Shown here: one piece after another, positions 46,516 through 59,990 of the stretch | Position numbering within the stretch: position 1 is the stretch's first letter | Layout of the letters: each line of letters starts with the position of its first letter | Source: Paracyclopina nana | Taxonomy: Eukaryota > Arthropoda > Copepoda > Cyclopoida > Cyclopettidae | Direction: 5' to 3' | Assembly (NCBI GenBank): GCA_019096065.1 | Contig: JAGUCH010000001.1 | Span: forward strand, 12,524,001-12,588,000 | DNA: 64,000 nt | The notes under the pieces: generated by a model | The model's database searches: none | What the model was told of the DNA's origin: nothing | Seen by the model: only the letters and a program-made list of their open reading frames with translations | Position numbers and translations under genes: made by a program

Positions 46516-46828
46516 ATGGGAGCAACTAGCAGTTCATCATCTACGACTTCAGAGGCCTCGACAAGAGGCAGGAGCGTGAGACTAACCAGTAATATGAATG
46601 CCAACAGGTCAGAATTCGTCAATGCACTTCAGGCTCTATTAATGCGTCAAATGGAACACGAAAGGCCTCAACAGCAGCCAAGACGTTCAGCTCCTCCACC
46701 TCCGCCGAGGACATCTTCGATTTCTTCTCCACCTGAATCACAGAATTGCCCTCAGGGCGCAATGATATCGTCCGAAATCGAGGACATCTCCATTGGAATT
46801 GATGCAGCTCTGAAACTTGAAGAAGATG
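46516..46828 (+). CDS. Possible first exon of the RING protein, N-myristoylation signal
   Basis: The ATG at 46516 opens MGATSSSSS, which meets the N-myristoylation pattern (Gly2 with Ser at 6). A Ser-rich start is followed by a helix-like segment (RSEFVNALQALLMRQMEHE) and a proline run (SAPPPPPR). The frame meets a donor GATG/GTAAAA at 46829 in phase 1. The acceptor ATTCAG at 47305 is in matching phase for the RING frame downstream, giving a 477-bp intron. The join is inferred. The exon could belong to a separate gene. Confidence 0.4.
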
Positions 46829-47305
46829 GTAAAAAATCGCTTATACTTTAGGAAAATCTAATTTTGAGCAGAAATTATCTTTCTAATCTACTGACATTTA
46901 GTCGGCCTAAAATAATTCCCAAATCGCGACTCCTTTGCCTCGATCTCGTTCGCGTTTGACGATATTTTAAATATTCTTTTTCATCATGGCTGAATTGGCT
47001 GGATAGGCCGAACAGGCTGAAAAGGCATTTACTGTAAATAGAAACCAGGGGCGTACGATCGAAATTAGTCGTTGAATTTGAAGAAATCGGTAAAAATATG
47101 GCTAAAATTAAAAATGTAAGCGATGTCATTGAGCAGCGAAACACATTTATTCATGATAAAAATGCTTATTATTTGTAATTAAACGACATCTTTGAAACCA
47201 AAGTGACTATTGGCGTTAAACGAAAAGCCTTTCTGGTAGCACTGGAACTAGATCATTCAAATGTAAACAAAAACAGAGAAAATGAAATAAAAATAATTTA
47301 TTCAG

Positions 47306-47784
47306 TCATTCTCAGCCTAACCATGGACTATTTTCCAGAAACTTTGGCCACTCTCCAAGCCCATCTGCGCCAGAAGTTTTTGGACGAAATCGACACTATT
47401 CAGCGTAGAGTTTCGTCAGATCCCGATTGTTGGGCCACTTTAGACGAATCGTCGGATGAAATAATGAGGCTTCAAAAGCTACTCAACGACACAGACAACC
47501 TCGTGCTCGCTCAACCCTCAACACCAGCCACCTCTGAAGACAATAACATGTCTGACGAATTGAGCTGTCCAATTTGCTTCGAAATTATGGCTTCGCCCAA
47601 GCGAATTTTGTGTTGCTCGAGCGGCCACCCAATATGCTCAAGCTGTGATGGTAAAGTGACAGAGTGCCCCATATGCCGAGAGAAATTAACCAGCCTCGAT
47701 GTCAACCAACGAAGGAACAAGTTTGCCGAGCGATTAGTTGCTGTCTACCTTCAATCTGAGGCCGGAAAGAAATGTAATAAGTGA
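47306..47784 (+). CDS. SIAH-like RING finger protein (probable E3 ubiquitin ligase)
   Basis: If translation starts at the well-placed ATG 47323 (ACCATGG), the product is 153 residues. Residues 82-118 form a C3HC4 RING: CPIC, then CSSGHPIC, SSC and CPIC. The Cys-x3-His spacing and the SGH are as in SIAH-type RINGs (QCQSGHLVC). A helical N-terminal part (residues 1-62) and a short helical tail (RRNKFAERLVAVYL) flank it. No SIAH substrate-binding domain follows before the stop at 47784. RING proteins of this kind recruit E2 enzymes. The frame is unbroken. It may continue from the exon at 46516-46828. Confidence 0.7.
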
Positions 47785-50700
47785 AATACTGCGAGATTTC
47801 CCTGTAGAAAATTTGTCTTTTTCGCAACGTCGGTTCGCATAGGAAACGAGGCTCAAGGATGGCAAAAAAGAAGAAGAGCAGCGAACGAAAGATCAATTGT
47901 AGTCCTGCATACTTACTGGGTCAGAATAGTAGTAGTAGTCTTCCGCCAATCATTATCTATCAGGAAAACTCTACGTATCCGATGTGCCTTCATGCGTAAG
48001 CAGCTTTTTTATATCTCCTTGCTTGTTAATAGACAGATGGTTGGCTGTGATTCTGGTGACTTTTTGCGCAAGGATGCATTCAAAAACCACTGCTTCTACT
48101 ACATTTAGGAAACGATGATGCTATGGTAACAATGCAACGTATGAACCATCATCATCTACAAGAATGTGTGCACGACGAGGGACAAGCCAAGTCATTTTTC
48201 ACACCATTTACTCGCGAAGAAAAGCAGCTAGCAGACGCAGGTCTTTTTTGTTGCGTCCTCAGATATCTCTTCTCTTTCGGAATAGAGGTATCGTCATTAG
48301 TTTCTTGGACGAGCCCCCTTTTTCTTCAAGTACTGGGCAGGAGCGCAAGAAATGGCATCATTAATACTCCTGCCGGACTTTTTGATGCTACTCGTATACC
48401 GCAGCGCGAGCACGAGTCCATTTTAGAAATCACCACTGTCACTTGGCACCTGCTCGCAAAAGCTGAAGAAAGTCGCGAAGAAAAAAGGGGATTTGAAAGT
48501 TCTTCACATGTTGCAGCTATCTGAAAAAAATGGAGAACATGCATAGCGTACTTCAGCCCACTTCCTTCAAGGGCTTCTTCTCTTTCGCGAAGAGGGAGGA
48601 GAAAGCCACAACTTTAGTTTTGTAAGGCGATTTGGTGATGTAATCTATGGAAATAACTGTTCCTTCCTTGAAAAAGGTGGTGTCACCCCACATGGATCGC
48701 CATTGCTACCAGTCCAGAGCTGGAACTGGCCCTCCATAGAATTCCTATAAAGTTGGTGCAAGGCAGGACCTGATATCCGATAATGAATGCCGGCCAGTGA
48801 GCAAAAGTTGTTGCACGTGGCACCTCTCACACCATATACACACAGGATGAAAGAATTGATCTTTTTGCTTCTAGAGTGGGAAAGCAACAGCTTTTTCCTA
48901 TATTCTTATCATGTGTGTCGGCTTCTCCTTCTGGCTCTGAAGAAAGTACTCCAGAAAAGGGATTTGGAAAGACTGATGTGGCACAAAGAAGAAAAGGGGA
49001 GATCGACAGAAAACCGTGGTAGTCTTTGGGAAAGCAACAGCTAATTGCCTCAGCATTTAGGACACCAACAAACACAGCAGCAGCTAATTCCAGAAACAGT
49101 TGGTGATGATGCTCTTTTGCATAATTAGGGAAGCTGTTGCTCTCCCCTCTTCCAGGATAGTCAGGCTCCGTTTTTCCGTGTCATCAGTCAAAAGAACTGG
49201 ATTTCGGGCTGGAAAGCTGAGTGAATTGCTTTGAAGTGGCAGCTAGGACATAGTGGCTTCCATTTGCCTTTTGTTCCAAAGGACCTCTTTACAGAAGCTT
49301 CTTCCAAAAAGGGTAGTGAGACACTATGGTCAATGACGGCATGAAAGGAGATGAAATGAGATGCCGGATTTCAGGTGGCATATATTATCATCTTCGCGTT
49401 GATCCAGGCCATAATGACTTTAATAAGTGGACCGTTTCTGGTAACTTTTAAGCAACAGTAGTTCTACTTACTCCTCGCTGTCATCTCAAAGTGGGAATCC
49501 CTTCTCATGAATAGCAATGAGGATTAGCCGAGATCCTCTTTACGGGCCTCCAACGACATCAACGATAGTTATATAGTACAGCACTTCTTCTTCTTGTACA
49601 AGAAATCCAGAGTGATGACTACTTCTTCTTCTCCCTCGGTCAGTAATTCGATTTCGCCATCGAAAATGGTTCCCCGTGATTCGGCGCGCGCAGCCACGCA
49701 CGCTGTACCATTATTGAATTACTTCTTTCTTTGGTTGCTGAAGATCCAGCCTAACTATTCAACTGCTAAATGGCACTTTCACACGAAAGTTCGAAAAAAC
49801 ATTTAGAAAGCAGCAGCATTGATTTGTTGCTGGTCTTGATAGTTGAGCCAGATATATGTACGATCGGATATGGTAGGAGCCATTAGCAAAAGTCTATGAA
49901 GCCACGTGGCTAAATAATAACGAGTCAGCGGAAAAAAAGAGTCTGATAAAATGCTGATAAAATTCTGTTGCTTAGCTCACCGGACGCCAGGACAAATCCG
50001 AGAGAGCAGAAGCAGCTTTCTAATTCCTGATGACTCACTTCGGCTGCAGCCACCGTGTCCGGAGTTAAAGTGGATGGTGAGATAAAATAGCGCCGCGGCG
50101 GTCGTCTGAAATTACGGCTACAAGTTTCCATAGCAGTTAGTGTTGCTCTCGAATTCCATCTCGTGATAAGGACACGCGAGCCTCGTAATTTAGACTTTGT
50201 AGTAACAATTCCCTATCTCCCAATGCCACAAGACGAAGAAGAAGCTGGCAGCGGCGCAAGTTTGCGGCACTGCTGTGACATTTTCAATTCCCCCTTGCCC
50301 CAGCTACTACAGTACACTATTTGGTTTTGAATTATTGCATCAGCTCTCGTAATTGGTATAGCCGCTATCTCGAGTTTGCCAAACATTGTTGTTCGCTCCT
50401 CTCTCCAAATTGAGCCATCTTGTTGCTGCTGCTAGTGAAATTCATTTTGTGCCTTATAAAGCAGCGAACGAAGTACTATATGCAAAGAGATAAGGGCTTT
50501 ACTATCGCGACAGGCGTTTGAATTTTATGACTTTTGCTACTGTGAGCCTGGCGAACATCATCCAATTTTCCAGAGGGAAAAAGCCTAACATTTTTCGACC
50601 TATATATACCACCACCATTGGTAGCTTGGTTCCAAGAAGTTCTCAAACTTTCCGACTTCACACTCGGAGCCAAGTTTTGAAGCGCGGTATTTTGGCAGGT

Positions 50701-53700
50701 CTGATTAATTATTCAGGAGGAGATGGAGTTTGGAAAGCCAAGCTCCTGATCCAGTTTCCCGAACCATGTAGGGCTTCTTCTGCTCCTCCTGGCTAATTCC
50801 CTGGTGCAGTGTTATAATACCACGCCAAATTATTATGTAAGAGTCTCCAGAGCAACAAATAATCGTCTTTTCAATTATTATGTAGTTATCTCACTACAGC
50901 CACATAGGCCACCGAAGGTAGCACATTCCACGCCTCTGCCGTTCAGATTCCTGAATCCTTGCGGGGGATTATGGCTGTCTTCAATTGCAAATGTGAGGAT
51001 CGTGCTATTGGAAGCAATGTATCATCCCTATGTAGTCTGCAATGGAAAGGCTCCGTTTTTGTCCACACTACACAGTGGCGGGACTCTTTACAAGGTGACC
51101 ATCAAAATATTGATCTTCCGATTTTACCGTAGATACGATGCTATTAATAGCTGTTGCGTAATCAAAGAGAGCCGCAATGGGTGGTGGTTGAATTGAGCAT
51201 TTTTGGGTCGCACAGTATTGCCATTCTGCGGATGATGTTTTCACTCTAACTCTCTCCTAGCTAAGGTGGCGTTTTTTCTTTGCGGCTCGCGTGCCATCTC
51301 CAATTGTAAGGCTACAAATCAAGCGCAGAAAGTAGTAGAGGACTAGATAGCAAGTATTGGATGGGATGCTCACAGTGTACTATAGTGGCGGATGCATCAT
51401 CAAAAGAAAGTCCATCTTTTTTCGTAGCTTGGAAGAAGGGAGCAACAATCTCGGCACAAAGTAGTGCGCATCTCGCATCATGGCTCATCAACAACCACTT
51501 TTCGCCCATCATTTATTTGCAGCAGCTCAACAACGATCGGCGTAGCAGCGAGGAGTAAATGGTGCTTTTCTCCGTGAGGCGCCCAGCTGAGAAAAACTCA
51601 TTGGAAAGCTATTTCCAAATGAGCAACAGCAGCAAAGATGCATGATCCTGTATGCCAAGCGTGAATCTTCTTAGATCAATCGATATGAGAATGTACACGC
51701 TTCACGAGCTTCCAAAAGATCGGGACTTTGCTCGTCGTAGAAGGGGATATCGCATCTTCATGACGCTTCGCCGGAAGTTACCCAAATGGCCCAGCCATTC
51801 ATCCCATTGCTGATGCTAGAGGAACGCTTTAGCTTGGGCAAGAATATTCTCCAGAAATGCGTTTTTGTTGTCCGCTCCATGAAAGAATGAAGCTAAAGGT
51901 CACGCGGGAAACAAAGGATGATGTACGTATACAGTAAAGCCAAATTAGTGAGGGCTAGCTACTCCACCCGACGAATCAAAATTGTCGCAAATTACTGCTA
52001 TTTTCTTGTCAATAATGTAGTGTGTTTTTTGTCGCCGCGATGATCACATGGGGAATCGTGGCTACTTTCAGGCTCCTCACCCACCCATATAAATCAAGCC
52101 TTTTTTGGTGAACGACCTTTTTTGCAAGTTAGGCAGCCGCGTGCGGCTTTTTAGTCCACCGCCGATGATATGTGAGAACGCTCATCAATCATGCAAAAAA
52201 AGGAATTCCATCAACTTTAGCTTTGCATCGGAAAGCCGCAATGGGGTAAATCCTACGTGTGAACAAAATGTGACCGGAAATCCCCACAAACCATATTTTT
52301 GGAAAAAATCCTTTCGCGCATGATTTCGGAAGTTCCATTGTAGTAATCCATAGCCAACAAACTCTGTGGGACATATTGCATTGCATATTCAATTATGCTG
52401 CATTTTGGCCAAAATTTAAGGGCGGATGTCACCCTGAGCAGTTGCTGACAACTTGCACACTACTAATCTTTTTTGGCTGGTCAACAGAAACTTTTCACTG
52501 CAGTAGTAGCCAAATTCTCCCACGCAAATGCTAATACAAAATTGACCCCTTATTATTGTTGCTGCTCACTACAAATAAAAATTTTCTTGACATGCTGGGA
52601 TTTTTGCAACTCAATGCCATTGTAGTGGAGCACAATCATCACGATAATTTTTCTGTCTCCAAAACTGTCATTAACTCATCACATGTGTGTATGTGCCGAT
52701 GGTCAAAATTACTCACAATTTGGAGCGCAGACATTCACACAAAAAAAAGAGCGACGACGATTAATTTTCCTCGTCGAATCCGGCATATTGTCCATTTATG
52801 CACAACTCTGCTTTTTTCTTTGGAGGCAGAGCAAAAAAGAAGAATAATCGCCATCACCAGCTGCTGGATGTGGAATTTCCAGAATTCATCAGGGAAATAC
52901 GAAAGTTTACTGTAAGGGATAGTCGTGAAAAGCTTGGTGTTGTAGTATTTTTGGAACTCCAACCTGATGCACATTCACTCGATTTGGACATCAATTATGC
53001 ATGACCACCGAATGTTCACATGGAATTATTGGCTACTGCAGTTGGTACCAATTATTCACCACAGGTAGCAATAGTGAAGTACACCTGCCTGAATTGCTAT
53101 AAAAAGCAGCGTTTGTGTCCTGATTAGCCTTCGCCTTAATTCTCTATTTTTAGTGCAAGTCGTTCTTTTTTTAGGAAAAAAGCTTTTCGGACCGGAACCA
53201 TCACCATCACGTGTCATCTCAATAGCCCCAACAACATGTGGTTTGGCGACAAAAAAGAGGGAGGCTAACCTTGAAATTTCTCTTGAAACGCTTCAACCCC
53301 ATGGATAATTAGAACACTCGCTTCTTTAATTCTATACAATTATAACATGGAGCATTATTAGCTCGTATAGCAGAAGCCATGAGAAAGAGAGAGATAAAAC
53401 TTTTTATGCGCGTTATTGACCACTCAACAGTTTTTGATACAAGGGTCGTTCGTCGGGCCACTGCAGCTGCTCCCAGCAAACTAACTAGTGCTATGACAAT
53501 TATGTGTCTGTAATTTCCGGAATCACATTGATATTATCCCCCTATATAGCAGTATCAAGCAAACTATTTAGTAGATCTGAGCGGCAGTAAAAGCTGCATG
53601 TTAAAAGGCACTTTACCACTCTGTTTATCTCACTGTAGCCCGGCGTGGGTAACTTTCCTTGGCGATAATCACGCGACAATGGCATAATGCAGAAATATGC

Positions 53701-56700
53701 AATAAGCATCGAGGTATTTCTGTCGCACAAAATCCCGTTGTTGGCTCTTTTTCCACTCTATTTTCACGTGGTGGGTGTCAAATTCCTTTGCTCAGTCAGT
53801 GCAAAATAGCCAGCCTTTGTGCTAATTCATAGGAATGTAGAGCTCATGGTCACAACAATCAAGTTGCTAACATGTCAACCAGGGATTAACTGCAGCAAAA
53901 AAGTTGGATCATCAAAACAGAATTCTCTCTTGCCTGAATTACTTTATACGTCCATCAGCATTTGTCATCAAACCCCGACGACAAAAACAGCAATTTCACC
54001 TTTTTTGCTGCCAGTTAAACGAAGAAGAAGGAGAGTTTTCTTCTGCTATATACGGAGGTGGCGGCAAAAACCAAGAATGGCAATTTTCCCATCAAAATTG
54101 CAATCATGGTAGGAGGGGATAATATGCTAATTACCGACGTTGGTTGAATGACACCGGCCAATTAACGGCGCGAATCGTGGCAATAAAGTGTTTACTTTCA
54201 ATATGCACAACTCCGTGAGGAATTGGATCCGAAAATAGGTGGGCAGGTGGTATGCGAAAAATCTGGAGGAATGAATGAGTGGAGAGGACCACCACCAAAG
54301 CTCAAAGAGTGTATTGAAAATGAACTTCCACGCTTATTTGCATGATGCAAATATTCCTACCTTTAGATGGGGACGCAAAAATGGACCGCATTCTTCTTGG
54401 GCAACCATAAATCACACAAACCAAGTAGCAGCAGTCACCGACGCAGTTATTTTTTTCCTCGCGATGAAAAACATGACAACTTCCGTTGTAAGATGAAACT
54501 ATCTCAATAGAACTGTGCTCTCGCGAGCTGCTCCCTATTTGGGATATGCTCGTCGTATGTAAAAATGAAAACATCACGAAGAAAGGGACACGAACTGTTT
54601 TCGTCGCCACAGGTGACACAATATGCTCAGGAACAATTTTCACCGGATGTCCGTCCGTTGATATGTTTTGTCGATTTCTCCTATTTTCGAGGCAAACTTT
54701 TTATATATCGAGCATTATTATGGTATGTGATGTCCATTGATTACACACACGCACAAATAAAAAAGTTTTCCCACAACTTGACTGTAAGGTTAATTATGTT
54801 GACTTTTTTTAGGGAGCAACAACTAAAACTGATTTCATCGCAGGGTAGTAGCAAAAAAACCAAGTAGGAAAGAAAATGGCTTGCGGTGTGGCCAAGAACT
54901 ACTACTAATGCCTCTTCTCATGCAATCAACGAAAATGCCCTTGGACCAGCTCTTATCATAAAGTGTTGCTTATTTGTTGCGCAAAATAGAGACCTCCTTA
55001 ATGAGTAGTCGACTTGAAATGGCCGCGAAGCGCCAAAAGTTGACTGCACCAATCCAAGTGTTTCTTGCAAAATAAATTAACCAGTTTTTGCGGAACAACA
55101 ACAAGTACGACCGAGGCAATTGCATGCTTTCCAAGAGGTTGTCGTCAACAAGCATTTGTCCAAAAAAAACACCCGACCAGACAGCTACAAGAGAAAAACA
55201 GTGGTGCCATTTGAATTAGAAAGCGAGCAGCCAGTTTGTAGCAGTGTGTTGTAGTATTGTAGCATAAACCTAATTAAAGTTGCGTGTAACCCGTGACTCT
55301 CACCTTTGCATGTTTCCTTCTCCTCTGTTTTTTTTTTAAAGTCCAAAGACAAAATTAGTAGAGGCGCTTACCCTTTTTTCCCCCACTGGTGTATACGTAG
55401 TACGAGCTAAGCAGCAGCCATTATTACAATCAAGACCTAGTAGACTGGCACACAATGTTAGAAGTCATAAATCTTGCAGCAACTAATTACGCCCTACAAA
55501 GGGGTTCCTTTTTTTGAGAAAAGCAGCAGCAGCAGCATCTTGGGTTTTTGTTTCCGAAAGTAGCCCACTCGAGGAGGGTCACACGGTACGAATTCAGCAT
55601 CCTTTGCTGCTGGCATTCCTCCGCTAATGGCCCGTGTCTACTTTGTGCTACGATATTTTATCCCAAGATGAATAGGGCAACTTTATAAGCTGGTAAAAGA
55701 GCGGCTTTTGTGTGGCAGCCAAGAAAGCAGCGCGGCGGCGGTTGCTTTCTAAAGCACCACACACCAGAGCATAATGTTTACGTTCAACTTTGAAGCCTTG
55801 GAAGTGACATCATCATCATCGCATAGTGGGCTAGGATCAGCTTATCTTCGATTTCCTCCTCAGGGAATCTTTTGGCACCATGGCCATTTGGCACGGTAGC
55901 AGTCGAAGCTTTTGACCCCCCTTTTAGAGCCAGCAGCACCGCCATCAGCTTTGAACAACTTGATGAATGGCCCAGTTTTGTATCATTGCACATCCCACCT
56001 TCGATCCCTGGAAAGAAAGAAAGCTAAAGTGCTTAGGCCGGAAAGTGAGCGCTGATGGAGTTATTGACTCGAGTGAAATGATGATGATGATCACTTCGTG
56101 TCTTCAGCAAAAGATGAGGGTCAATCTCGAGAGGATTCTTCAATGGAGAGACCGGAGTCTTAGGCTCCATTTGGCCCTGCAGCCCGTGGAGATCATCTGG
56201 CAACAGTAGCGAGTGCTTTTGCTCTTAGGATACCACATGACACGAGACAAATCACCTCCACTGACCACTTTTGGCTCAAGCGCAACTTTTGTTGAGTGCA
56301 TGTCTCTAAGCACCGTTTTCCACTTGACCAATTAAAATCTACAGTTAGACTGTGACAATCGATAACTCTTTCCACCGTGAAATATCTTCATACCTCTTTT
56401 CAGCCACCAACAGCAGTCAATTCTTTCAACTGTTTTGCTATACAGCAGCATAGCATCTCCAGAATGATGTGGGGATCAAAATTGGTTGTGAAAGTGGTAC
56501 AGTTAGCTGAAAACAGGTTATATAGCTGAATTTACCACCACCCAGCATTGGTGTCAGAAAACCTTGGATTGCTTGAGCAACTCCTTTCTTTGATCAAGCG
56601 TAAAAGTTCCTGTCGGATTTTGGTGTATTTCCAGAGGAAAAAAGAACCTGTCACCGTTTCGAGGCCAACGAAACTGTTCAACTAAAAGTAAAAAAGGGGT

Positions 56701-57962
56701 GTGCTGAATTTCATATATAGAAAATTACCTTCCACTCGTCGACGACCATTCAACAGTAAAACAACATTTTCTCGTGAAGCTTCTCTAATCAAGTAAACTT
56801 TGAGTGCTCTCTCAAGCATGCCAGGCAATTTTCTTTGATCGTCGCCAAGCTTTGATGACACATGCTGAAAATCAATGTACTTGGCAGCACATCACCAATT
56901 CCCAAGTAGCATCCATATGCTAATTTGTTGGCTACATCTAGCCAAAGATTTCAATATCTGCTTCAAAAAACACCATTGAGACAAATGACAGCGAAGGTAC
57001 GGCATCAGTTGTGTGTGCACTTATTATCGATTGATGCACCGGATTAATTGACAACCTCAAGAGCCTGTACCATGCTCCCCGGTCAAATGAAGTTGGATCC
57101 TCATGAATAAGTGCATTTTGGGGCAACTTTACAAGCCTCTCTCATCTTCGTGTCACCTCGTCTATGGGGCCAAAAACTTTGCTTGGAAATGATTGCCTGG
57201 AATGGAAAAGCCATAAAAGCCCTTTCTAATTTAGAAGCACTTTTACTCAGTAGCTTTAAAAGACCATTAAGGGGCTTTTGTCCAAAATTACACCCCTTTG
57301 TTAATCACAGATAAATTAGGCTTAGCTACGTATCTGATTGCGCTGAAGTGCGAACAACATTATATGCACAGAATTAACGACTATTCACCGTGTAAATGAA
57401 AAAACGCAGCTTCGAACACACCAAATATCATCAATTTCAAAATCCAACTTCAGCTTAGCGACCCCTTTCACGAATATCTCGAGTCTCGCTCGCGGCTCGT
57501 TTAGCAGCGTTAGTGTTGTTCACTTGTTTATTTAGTTTATCGAAACTTGATTTTGTGTCACCCGATGATGTTATTTTTGTTGCCATTAATTCTCAACTTT
57601 GGCATTTTATCAAATAATTTGGCAAAATACGTCTAAATCGGGTAACTTTTCATCTGCTACGTTATCTATAACCAGACAGCCATACGTAAAGTTATCTCTT
57701 TTAAGGTAGCGTCAACATTTAACAATCAGTTTGTTTACTTTTCATCAGAGTCGCGTGGTTTCACTGGTTTCGCTTAAAAGCTGTGAATTGTGATTTTGTG
57801 GACTGCAGCGATAGTTCTGTGATGAGTGAATAAAATTAAGCCGTAAACGATCGATGAAAAAGGGATTCAATTTCTGAAAAGGAGAAGAAACAGTTTATCG
57901 CATCGGAGATAAGGTAAGCTCATCCTTTTCTATTTCAATGAGCCCTAATTGTAAACAAACCT
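47785..57962. other. Ten-kilobase stretch without supported genes
   Basis: Many frames of 60-130 codons occur on both strands (for example 48123-48524, 50804-51196 and 54302-54643). None shows a domain, consistent codon character or splice logic. Around 57880-57920 a spliced 5'-UTR-like segment ends in AAG/GTAAGC on the plus strand, but no coding exon can be attached to it. Confidence 0.4.
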
Positions 57963-59990
57963 GTAAGTCCGGAATTTTGTCGTTCCGTCGCGTTTCGCGA
58001 TTTTTTTTATTGGTTGGATCCTGCATAAAAGCTTGCAATTGAACTTTCAAAATCTCGGTGTTGCCACAAATGATGTCACAAAGATAAAAAGAATCTTCTT
58101 TCGTTGCTGCCTTGAAAAGCTGCCAGCTTCATTGATATGGGTAAAAACGAATCGATCTCTATCTCGGAGCATCGAGAATTGGTCAGCTACCCAAAAAAGA
58201 GAACATTGCATTGGCACAAAAACATGCTACTACTACCTCTCGATCTCCCAATTAGTTTTTGTCATACTCAACATAGCTTGGTGAAAGTTGGTCCAAAAAG
58301 GCTTACTCCAACTTGGTTCTTCTCCAAAAGGCATCGGGTGAAGAGGTCAATCTCATATGGATGCCTATAGATCAAACTAAGATTGGTCCAAGCCTCATCG
58401 GAAACGTCGGAAGGCTTTTTATCTCAGTCCTATTGGACGTTTTCGTCTAAGGGCATCAATGCGATCGTGATAGAGCACACATATCACCTAGTGATTCCTT
58501 TCTTCTTAAATATTCATTAAAGCTAGTCACTTTCAACGAAAGAAAATAAGTTGGCAGTTTCTGCACTCAATTTTCAGACTGAACTTTTGCTGAAGCCTTT
58601 AAGGATGTTTTCCATTCCTCTGCAAAAAGCCTTGCTGAAGTTAGGAATTTTAATTACCAAAACAAGCTACCCTTTAGAGATCCAAATCATAACATTTTGT
58701 TACTGTCTAGCGAAATATTGGACTTTAAAAAGGGTTGCAACAACTTTTTCGTAGACAAAACGGTGCAATTTTTTTCAGGCGCACCATTCTTATAAAAGCA
58801 GAAGTTATTCTTGTTTTTGTCATGAAAAATCATTGTTTACTGAAAAATATGAGATGTGTTACAAATGGCCATAGAAATTATCGAAAAACTGTGCGGCTAA
58901 AAATCAAAGATTTTATCTAGTATATTTAAAATAAGAATTGTGCCCAAATGGATATGCTTACTGTAGTACGTCGTTCTGACAGAAAAGGCCGAAGTCCAGA
59001 ATAAACGAATTCAAAATAGAACTTTCTATTTCTGATAACTTCTTTTCCGTCTTCACACCAATTTTACCCATAAAAATCGCGTGGAAGACTCAATGGTATT
59101 GTTATGATTTAGATCTCTATAACAGTGTGCATAACAAAGGTATGCGAATTCCATGAGTAGCCTAGCTAGGATATCGAGTATGCATGCCTATAAAACCGAC
59201 ATCAGTGCCGATACGCTAAATCTCTATTCCTTAGAGATCATTCTTGCTATTTGATAAATGCATCCTTAGGTCAAGTTGAGGTTCTACTCTTTGATTTGCT
59301 TGGCGAGTCGGCTATATATGCTCTCTAACCCATAAAGTATGGATGGTTTCCAAGTCGGGCATTTCTCGTGCCCCGATGTCTCCCGCTGTAAAAGCTCCAC
59401 CGATTTCTGGCAAGAGGTTGTTTTCGCTGGTTTTTAACAGTCCATTCGCCAAAGTGCGCAAAGAATAGGCGGTATTTTCATCGCTTCCGTAAACGTTGGA
59501 TGCGCCAATAAAGCTGGCAATGGCGCTGATCTGCTCGCTGTAGTTGGAATTTTTGTCTTTGCAAAAAACCTTCAGAATGGGAAAATTACTGGCACTTAAT
59601 GGGGTTTGCTTTGAACCCATAACAGGCGTTTCCATGGAGAATCTTGAAAAAGGTTTCGTCGCAATTGGTCAAGAAAGAGCTAGTGATGGATTTGCTATAA
59701 TTTAATTCAGTTCCTTGTAACAGTGGCTAGTGATGGCTCTAAAAGGGTTTTTAAGGTCTCCGCTGGACGCCTAGTCCACCATGTCCACGGGATTAGTCAT
59801 TTGGCTCTGGCCCCCAGGATAAAAAGAGAAAGAGGCAGCTAGTTCGCCCACAGCTTTTTGAGCAATCTTCTCTGATTCCTTTGCCGTGGCTCCTGATTCT
59901 CCTAAGCCTTGTCTGATTTTTCGGAAAAGGTGGCGGCTCCTCATTGCCATTACTCTAGATCTGTAATCCCAGTGTTTACTGCTGTCTTCC
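57963..59990 (-). pseudogene. Animal haem peroxidase (peroxinectin/chorion-peroxidase type), degraded
   Basis: Family role: secreted haem enzymes using hydrogen peroxide, in cuticle, chorion or immunity. Read 5' to 3' on the minus strand: a propeptide-like stretch (59990-59640), then the best block at 59635-59312 with SFIGASNVYGS, LLPEIGG, AGDIGAREMPDLE and HTLWVREH (the conserved Arg-Glu-His). Past a frame change comes RLAKQIKE. A remnant of the proximal-His region (EFAY...AHTVI) lies near 59090-59130. Then WTNLSLIYRHPYEIDLF and LFGPTFTKL lie near 58425-58270, an 81-bp intron is at 58267-58187, and DQFSMLRDRDRFVF with GSFSRQQRKK begins at 58186. The C-terminal CDIICGNTEIL is one frame off. 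The usual RGRDHG motif is not legible. Multiple frame changes and in-frame stops point to a pseudogene, although indel errors could contribute. Confidence 0.75.
58187..58267 (-). other. Probable intron of the peroxidase gene (81 bp)
   Basis: On the minus strand it begins GTATGA and ends TTTTTTGGGTAG. It separates GPTFTKL from DQFSMLRDRDRF, two segments that are nearly adjacent in family members. Its size matches the 67- and 71-bp introns of the glycosidase gene. Confidence 0.6.
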
